Of a DNA stretch of 64,000 nt, positions 60,901 through 64,000 are shown piece after piece. Source of the stretch: SURF-21 sp964510515 (lineage in GTDB: Bacteria; Actinomycetota; Geothermincolia; Geothermincolales; RBG-13-55-18); contig CAZEAU010000002.1 of assembly GCA_964510515.1 (NCBI GenBank), positions 94,443 through 158,442 of the forward strand, read 5' to 3'. The stretch's first letter is position 1, and each line of letters starts with the position of its first letter. The position numbers and the translations under genes are program-made. The notes beneath the pieces were generated by a model. That model was given only the letters and a program-made list of their open reading frames with translations, did no database searches and had not been told where the DNA came from.

Positions 60901-62999
60901 GCGGCGACGGGACTTACATCATAGAGGGCCTGGCTCCCGGAGAATACAGGGTTGTTTTCAACTCCTCTTTGGAGAAGAACTACTCGTCGTCCTGGTATGA
61001 AGATGGGGAGAGCTTCGGTGAGGCGCTGACGGTTGCCGTCCAGGAGAAGCTTAACACCGGCAACATAGATTGTCATCTTCTGGAGAACGGCACCATCTCT
61101 GGAAGGGTTACGGGAAGTGGCGGCCTTAAGGACGTTCGGGTTCGTTTCTACCTGGAGGGCTCCGGCGAGAGCGCTTTTTGCCTCACGGACTCAGAGGGTT
61201 ACTATGAAAAGGCCGCGCTTCCGGGCGGGAATTACCGGGTCTTTTTCGACCCCCCGGACGGCTCCCCATATCTCAGCCAGTGGTATCAAGGGAAAGCGAG
61301 CAAGGCCGAAGCGGATGTGATCGAACTATCCTATGGCGAGAAAAGGGAGAATGTCGACGCTGAGCTTGTGCTGGAGCCCTCCGAGCCCTACACCATCTCG
61401 GCTGCGGCCTCTCCCCCCGAAGGCGGGGCGGTAACGGGGGCAGGTGACTACAGGCACGGGCTGATGGTCTCCCTGTCAGCCACATCAAACGCGGGCTATA
61501 CCTTTACAAATTGGACGGAAGGGGAAGAGGTCATCTCCGCCAAGGCCAACTACTCCTTCGTAGCCACCGCGAATCGCAGCCTGGTTGCTAATTTCACCTT
61601 GAATTCCTACACCATCACCGCCTCCGCCGGCGAGGGAGGGAGCATAGACCCCTCTGGCGATGTCGCGGTGAAGCATGGGAAGGACCAGTCCTTCGCCATA
61701 ACTCCCAACAAGGGCTACCACATAGCCGAGGTCAAGGTCGATGGAAAGAGCGTGGGCGCGGTCTCTACTTACGAGTTCAAGAACATGACCGCGGGTCACG
61801 AGATAGCGGCCACCTTCGCGCTCATCGAATACACCATCACCGCCTCTGCCGGCGCCGGAGGGAGCATAGACCCCGCAGGCGCAGTCGCGGTGAAGCACGG
61901 GAAAGACCGGTCCTTCGCCATCACGCCGGGTGAGGGCTACCGCATAGCCGATGTCTTGGTGGACGGGGAAAGCGTGGGCGCGGTCTCCACTTACGAGTTC
62001 AAGAACGTGACCGCGGACCACGAGATAGCGGCCACATTCGCAAAGATAGCACCGCCCCCTCCCGCCACCACCTGGTACCTGGCCGAGGGCTGCACCGAGG
62101 GCGGCATGGAGACCTGGGTGCTGGTGCAGAACCCCGGCACCTCCCCGGTCACGGTGGACCTCATCCTGCAGACCTCCTCGGGCGAGCAGCGCCCTGCCGG
62201 CCTGCAGGGCAAGGAGATCCCCGCGGGATCGCGCAGCTCCTTCAACATCGGAGAGCACTGGCGCGACTGGGATGTCTCCACCAAGGTGGTGGCCTCAGGG
62301 GAGGTCATCTGCGAGCGCGCCATGTACGGACCGGGAAGGGCCTGGGCGCATGACTCGGTGGGGGTGACCGCCCCCGCCAAGACCTGGTACCTCGCAGAAG
62401 GCTGCACCGAGGGCGGCATGGAGACCTGGGTGCTGGTGCAGAACCCCGGCACCTCCCCGGTCACGGTGGACCTCATCCTGCAGACCTCCTCGGGCGAGCA
62501 GCGCCCTGCCGGCCTGCAGGGCAAGGAGATCCCCGCGGGATCGCGCAGCTCCTTCAACATCGGAGAGCACTGGCGCGACTGGGATGTCTCCACCAAGGTG
62601 GTGGCCTCAGGGGAGGTCATCTGCGAGCGCGCCATGTACGGACCGGGAAGGATATGGGCGCATGACTCGGTGGGGGTGACCGCCCCCGCCAAGACCTGGT
62701 ACCTCGCCGAAGGCTGCACCGAGGGCGGCATGGAGACCTGGGTGCTCGTGCAGAACCCCGGCACCTCCCCGCTCACGGTGGACCTCATCCTGCAGACCTC
62801 CTCGGGCGAGCAGCGCCCTGCCGGCCTGCAGGGCAAGGAGATCCCCGCGGGATCGCGCAGCTCCTTCAACATCGGAGAGCACTGGCGCGACTGGGATGTC
62901 TCCACCAAGGTGGTGGCCTCAGGGGAGGTCATCTGCGAGCGGGCCATGTACGGACCCGGCAGGATGTGGGCGCATGACTCGGTAGGCTACGCCCCCTAG
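54945..62999 (+). CDS. giant secreted repeat protein (carboxypeptidase-regulatory-like modules)
   Basis: 2,684 residues. ATG 54945 is chosen with GGAGGTG upstream; ATG 54900 lacks an SD. A signal peptide (RIFLLTVLLIFMSGMLLG..AYAQS) is followed by 21 modules of about 100 residues, each opening SISGRVTS..EPDGV, with DEDGYY, GDYKVEF and QWYRGK motifs, as in carboxypeptidase-regulatory/Cna-B-like domains. Three InlB-type repeats follow (about 61380-62045; YTITASAGEGGSIDP). Three nearly identical 104-residue modules (WYLAEGCTEGGMETW) end the protein. No LPxTG or transmembrane anchor. Probably a large extracellular or surface adhesive fibre. Modules 2-7 are so similar in DNA that they must recombine. 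Codon use is less GC-rich than its chromosomal neighbours. Confidence 0.87.
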   Translation: MAWRNGALSWRTRIFLLTVLLIFMSGMLLGLSPLLETKEAYAQSGSISGRVTSASEPDGVFDVGVYVYDEYGYYVTYGWTDEDGYYETWGDIPTGDYKVEFDPPWNSDYITQWYQGKGSSGEADTVSVTAGTTTGDIDAVLEEGGKISGRVTSASEPDGVAGVEVDVYDYDEYSWITSCHTDEDGYYQTRGVMPTGDYKVRFSSGNYLSQWYRNKNSFDTADTVHVTAGATTSGIDATLGVGGKIAGRVTSASEPDGVFDVGVYVYDEDWDYVTNCHTDEDGYYETRGVMPTGDYKVEFDPYGGDYLSQWYRGKDSFEVADTVSVTAGATTGGIDAILEEGGKISGRVTSASEPDGVFDVGVYVYDEDWDYVTNCHTDEDGYYETRGVMPTGDYKVEFDPYGGDYLSQWYRGKDSFEVADTVSVTAGATTSGIDATLGVGGKIAGRVTSASEPDGVFDVGVYVYDEDWDYVTNCHTDEDGYYETRGVMPTGDYKVEFDPYGGDYLSQWYRGKDSFEVADTVSVTAGATTGGIDAILEEGGKISGRVTSASEPDGVGDVNVSVYDEDGGHVANCYTYEDGYYETWKNIPAGDYKVEFDPLWNSDYLSQWYRNKNSFDTADTVHVTAGATTSGIDATLGVGGKIAGRVTSASEPDGVFDVGVYVYDEDWDYVTNCHTDEDGYYETWKNIPAGDYKVEFDPPYGSDYVTQWYRGKGSFEGADIVAVIDGEITQSIDAQLQLKGSISGKVTGDMHPKGVLGVMVTAYDAEDNACGSDWTGQDGRYRIPLEPGLYRVRFHPYYVSVYGDIWYGGKPDFDSADIVEVLPELETSGIDAFLISGSISGTVASSDEPDGVAKVDILVYDENGEYAGSAVTAEDGSYRVKGLRTGDYFAYAYPWWPNANDGRSYAFEWHEDKGALEDADPVEVVVGNDTAGVDFELESGSISGKVTGWDAPEGLEGIDVYVHDAHFHLVGTALTATGGTYTVKGIRPGDYTLYFDPSAMRESGGGDYTGEYYSDKESFFDADAVSVAGEVSGIDAALEAAGYISGTVTSGGSAAPGVFVHAYRASDPTFWLGYAETDESGEYTIGNLAPGDYLVSFNHASGQNYRDEWYDDAQDPGAATAISLVRGEGGIDGIDADLATGGSVSGRVTGSDAPGGLEGVQVRILDSDYAFIGGTLSAADGSYAVGGLPAGEYCVEFYTGDPASGAALNYRGEFYNGQAIWDEADLVSVEAGTDTPLEDAVLERLGSISGRVTASGSVEGVRVVLYDGSGWQQMGSTVIDACGEFLFERLKAGDYTLHFDPANANKENATDYSPEWYEDKASPEAASVVTIGPGEDASGIDAALERRGRIAGRVTGGDASQGVPNIVIAAVDDSGNDVSWARTDSEGYYAMSLKPGTYKVYAELLHGYDWYDMWYEGKSMPESADPVVVSEGKSAKGIDFHISGIGSISGKVTSDKYPGGLAGAKITAYHAGGKSSFAYTYADEEGNYLLENLPAGDYHVFFSDEDFFAWRIGKWFDGKAGRNAADIVSVSEGATVEGVDAHFSGEVSISGRVTSAFEPGGVPDIGVYIYSEDETDIAYCRTGAGGYYEVAGGIPAGDYKIRFSPPWDSDYLSQWYQGKESFEAADTVAVALGAPASNIDATLVKGGSITGRITGYEHPGGVTNYDIYAYDMDNNRIYRETTDDNGTYRFTRLPAGEYKVKFADWYYDWYYDYIPIWYDNQPDSVSAETIVVPAGEEVPGIDAHLQTYASISGRATSSTEPGGVEGVHVYAYDADNPDSWISYAVTGSSGAYNLGRLRPGDYKVAFSPVSGMNYAEEWYEGQADFASATTITLASGEARADIDADLGVGGSISGKVASRVTPGGIGGVGITAYTLNGEYARACHTEEDGTYFLGSLATGEYLVFFEPGSLPYKGKWYEDSYDRDSASPVKVTFAEETIGIDCELGDGGSISGVVTSDSEPGGVGGIAVNAYRANDARSWAGRGVSRGDGTYIIEGLAPGEYRVVFNSSLEKNYSSSWYEDGESFGEALTVAVQEKLNTGNIDCHLLENGTISGRVTGSGGLKDVRVRFYLEGSGESAFCLTDSEGYYEKAALPGGNYRVFFDPPDGSPYLSQWYQGKASKAEADVIELSYGEKRENVDAELVLEPSEPYTISAAASPPEGGAVTGAGDYRHGLMVSLSATSNAGYTFTNWTEGEEVISAKANYSFVATANRSLVANFTLNSYTITASAGEGGSIDPSGDVAVKHGKDQSFAITPNKGYHIAEVKVDGKSVGAVSTYEFKNMTAGHEIAATFALIEYTITASAGAGGSIDPAGAVAVKHGKDRSFAITPGEGYRIADVLVDGESVGAVSTYEFKNVTADHEIAATFAKIAPPPPATTWYLAEGCTEGGMETWVLVQNPGTSPVTVDLILQTSSGEQRPAGLQGKEIPAGSRSSFNIGEHWRDWDVSTKVVASGEVICERAMYGPGRAWAHDSVGVTAPAKTWYLAEGCTEGGMETWVLVQNPGTSPVTVDLILQTSSGEQRPAGLQGKEIPAGSRSSFNIGEHWRDWDVSTKVVASGEVICERAMYGPGRIWAHDSVGVTAPAKTWYLAEGCTEGGMETWVLVQNPGTSPLTVDLILQTSSGEQRPAGLQGKEIPAGSRSSFNIGEHWRDWDVSTKVVASGEVICERAMYGPGRMWAHDSVGYAP
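55681..56571 (+). repeat. three near-identical 297-bp tandem repeats within the giant gene
   Basis: Modules 3, 4 and 5 repeat with an exact 297-bp period (starting about 55681, 55978 and 56275). Modules 3 and 5 look identical throughout; module 4 differs only in its last 40 or so bases (SGIDATLGVGG in place of GGIDAILEEGG), an alternating pattern that points to duplication of a two-module unit. Confidence 0.85.
62070..62999 (+). repeat. three near-identical 312-bp tandem repeats at the 3' end of the giant gene
   Basis: Copies start at 62070, 62382 and 62694 (period 312 bp, 104 codons) and differ at only a handful of bases, such as GCCTGG, ATATGG and ATGTGG near the module ends. Confidence 0.88.
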
Positions 63000-63028
63000 A
63001 GGGCGAGCCCTCAAAGGAAAGACATATG

Positions 63029-63066
63029 CGGGGGAGCTCCGGCTCCCCCGCCCCCTCTCTCCCTTT
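63029..63066 (+). terminator. hairpin terminator after giant gene
   Basis: A nine-base perfect stem CGGGGGAGC / GCTCCCCCG with loop TCCG, 30 bases after the stop, then a pyrimidine-rich tail ending in TTTT. Confidence 0.7.
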
Positions 63067-63520
63067 TCGGGGTCAGCCCCCGGAAGGGACATTCCCCCCG
63101 CCTGAACCCCTACGGGTTTGCCAGAAAGCGGGGTTAGCCGAGAAGCGCGGCAAGGATCGCCTTGCTCTTATGCGCAGGCGTTGACAATCGCATAGGGAAT
63201 CATCTCAAAGGGCGGGAGCTTGCAGACCCGGAATCACCATGCCCTCCTGCTTCTGAGTTGCGAACCCCGGGAAGCAAGCGACGATTTCGCCGCTCCTTCG
63301 AGGTACAAGACAGAATACTGAATCTTGGGTGGCGGAAATATAGAGAACACCGTGGGCTTGAGCGCGAGCGGCCAAACAGGGGGAAAGGGTTGAATCATGG
63401 AGCCAGATTCCTTGACGCTACCCTAGTGCCATCAAGATTGAGATTTCATCTCTATATTCCCTGAAAGCAGCGTTTATACCGCCTCCCCGAAGACGATAAG
63501 TGGGGTAAGGTCTTCCAAGG
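63067..63520. other. region after giant gene, no confident gene
   Basis: It starts with a GGGGTCAGCCCCCGGAAGGGAC motif (about 63069), a single copy of the type found in the block at 27523. The rest has mixed GC and one open frame of 100 codons (63162-63464) with no recognisable features. Likely remnants or non-coding sequence. Confidence 0.4.
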
Positions 63521-63535
63521 GCCTTAGCGCCCACC
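63521..63535. other. second copy of tRNA-Val 3' end (att-like)
   Basis: An exact 15-base copy of the tRNA-Val 3' end including CCA. The bases upstream do not form a T-arm, so this is not a full tRNA. It is followed ten bases later by a strong terminator, as would be left by a displaced original tRNA 3' end. Confidence 0.5.
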
Positions 63536-63544
63536 AGCACAAAC

Positions 63545-63568
63545 AGGGTCGAAAGGCCCTTTTTTTTT
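63545..63568 (+). terminator. Rho-independent terminator beside att-like copy
   Basis: Stem AGGGTC / GGCCCT (one G-T pair) closed by a GAAA tetraloop and followed by a run of nine T. No gene upstream needs it except a tRNA 3' end. Confidence 0.75.
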
Positions 63569-63813
63569 GGCTTTGCCAGCGAGTTTGCTAACGAGCCGTG
63601 CCGGGTTTGCCGAGAGGGGAACAATACGGATCAGCATATTGGGAGAGTGCTTTGCCATTCCGGAGAAATCCTGGAGCCGCGAGAAAGGGAGGGCGCTATA
63701 CGCCCTGCTCCTTTTTTGCCACAGCAAATTTGCGCAACGGAAGAAACTGATTATCCAATTATTTCAGGGAAGAAGAAAGATAGGCTCCATGCGACAGGTG
63801 ATAACGTTAGATT
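63569..63813. other. AT-richer region, no confident gene
   Basis: Lower GC than the chromosome. Short open frames here (for example 63567-63827) have no SD or domain features. Confidence 0.4.
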
Positions 63814-64000
63814 ATGGACGGGCATGATAACTCTAAGAATAATCATTCAAAAGGCTTTAAGATCTTCATGATGATTTACTATGTCATTTTTGGCATCATT
63901 TTTGCCATTGGGATAATTGCTTACACCTTTGGTTCTGCTTTTCCACCGGTTAAGCCCATAAGGTTCTGTAAATCCCCACCCGCCAAGGTAAGGGTTCACG
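63814..64000 (+). CDS. membrane protein, N-terminal part cut by window edge
   Basis: The frame is open from ATG 63814 to the last base (62 full codons) in AT-rich sequence with natural-looking codon use. A polar Asn/Lys/His start (MDGHDNSKNNHSKG) is followed by a clear transmembrane helix (MMIYYVIFGIIFAIGIIAYTF), then a loop PPVKPIRFCKSPP. I do not recognise the family. The low GC suggests foreign origin. The SD is weak. Confidence 0.5.
   Translation, partial: MDGHDNSKNNHSKGFKIFMMIYYVIFGIIFAIGIIAYTFGSAFPPVKPIRFCKSPPAKVRVH

Noticed and set aside
63162..63464. 100-codon open frame
   Set aside because: No SD or domain features in a region that looks like remnants.

Overview
The window is high-GC bacterial chromosome, roughly 65-70% by eye, with dense short operons on both strands. 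GTG and TTG starts are common and usually sit behind clear Shine-Dalgarno (SD) sequences. Family content suggests Actinomycetota, probably a deep-branching anaerobic lineage such as Geothermincolia. The supporting families are UPF0182, a class D/E sortase, MurT/GatD, a class II (B12) ribonucleotide reductase, many small Fe-S proteins, and extracellular proteins built from AEGCT-type modules. The taxonomic call is inference. No plasmid, phage or CRISPR genes are visible.

Layout. 1-5.2 kb: a HEPN-like gene cut by the left edge, a DapF homologue with both catalytic cysteines replaced by serine, small inverted-repeat elements, an FmdE/VOC pair, a roughly 60-bp-periodic palindrome array, and a DUF2804 gene. 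5.2-15.7 kb: two tandem PHP genes, a GerMN lipoprotein, an alpha/beta hydrolase, a glycosyltransferase, an acyl-CoA ligase, an SDR, a TetR gene with a near-perfect operator overlapping an Fe-S protein gene, and a DUF169 gene. 16-27.5 kb: a MoxR/VWA chaperone pair, a Zn/Mn ABC transporter whose last gene overlaps a convergent metallophosphoesterase gene, an SDR, a crotonase, and a B12-binding radical SAM gene. 27.5-47.3 kb: a repeat block, initiator tRNA-Met, a sortase, a duplicated zinc-ribbon protein, UPF0182, a sirtuin, a modular surface protein, a receiver with degenerate GGDEF, MutM, an amidohydrolase, a DUF3048 lipoprotein, a HAD hydrolase, a small multidrug-export family protein, MurT-GatD, a ferredoxin, a Crp/Fnr regulator, a glutaredoxin-like protein and a MetE/UROD-like protein. 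47.3-53.5 kb: an FAD-linked oxidase, NrdJ with DUF166, and an orphan PhoB-type regulator.

53.5-64 kb: a tRNA-Val gene is followed by about 10 kb of different, less GC-rich DNA. This holds a small lipoprotein gene and an 8-kb gene for a secreted protein of 2,684 residues. That protein has 21 carboxypeptidase-regulatory-like modules, three InlB-type repeats and three near-identical 312-bp C-terminal modules. The last 15 bases of the tRNA recur at about 63.52 kb beside a second strong terminator, as expected if an element had integrated at the tRNA 3' end. No integrase is seen.

The most unusual points are the Cys-to-Ser DapF homologue, the tRNA-Val-flanked island and its recombining repeat gene, the terminal-inverted-repeat mini-elements, the periodic palindrome array, and the self-regulated TetR/Fe-S operon.
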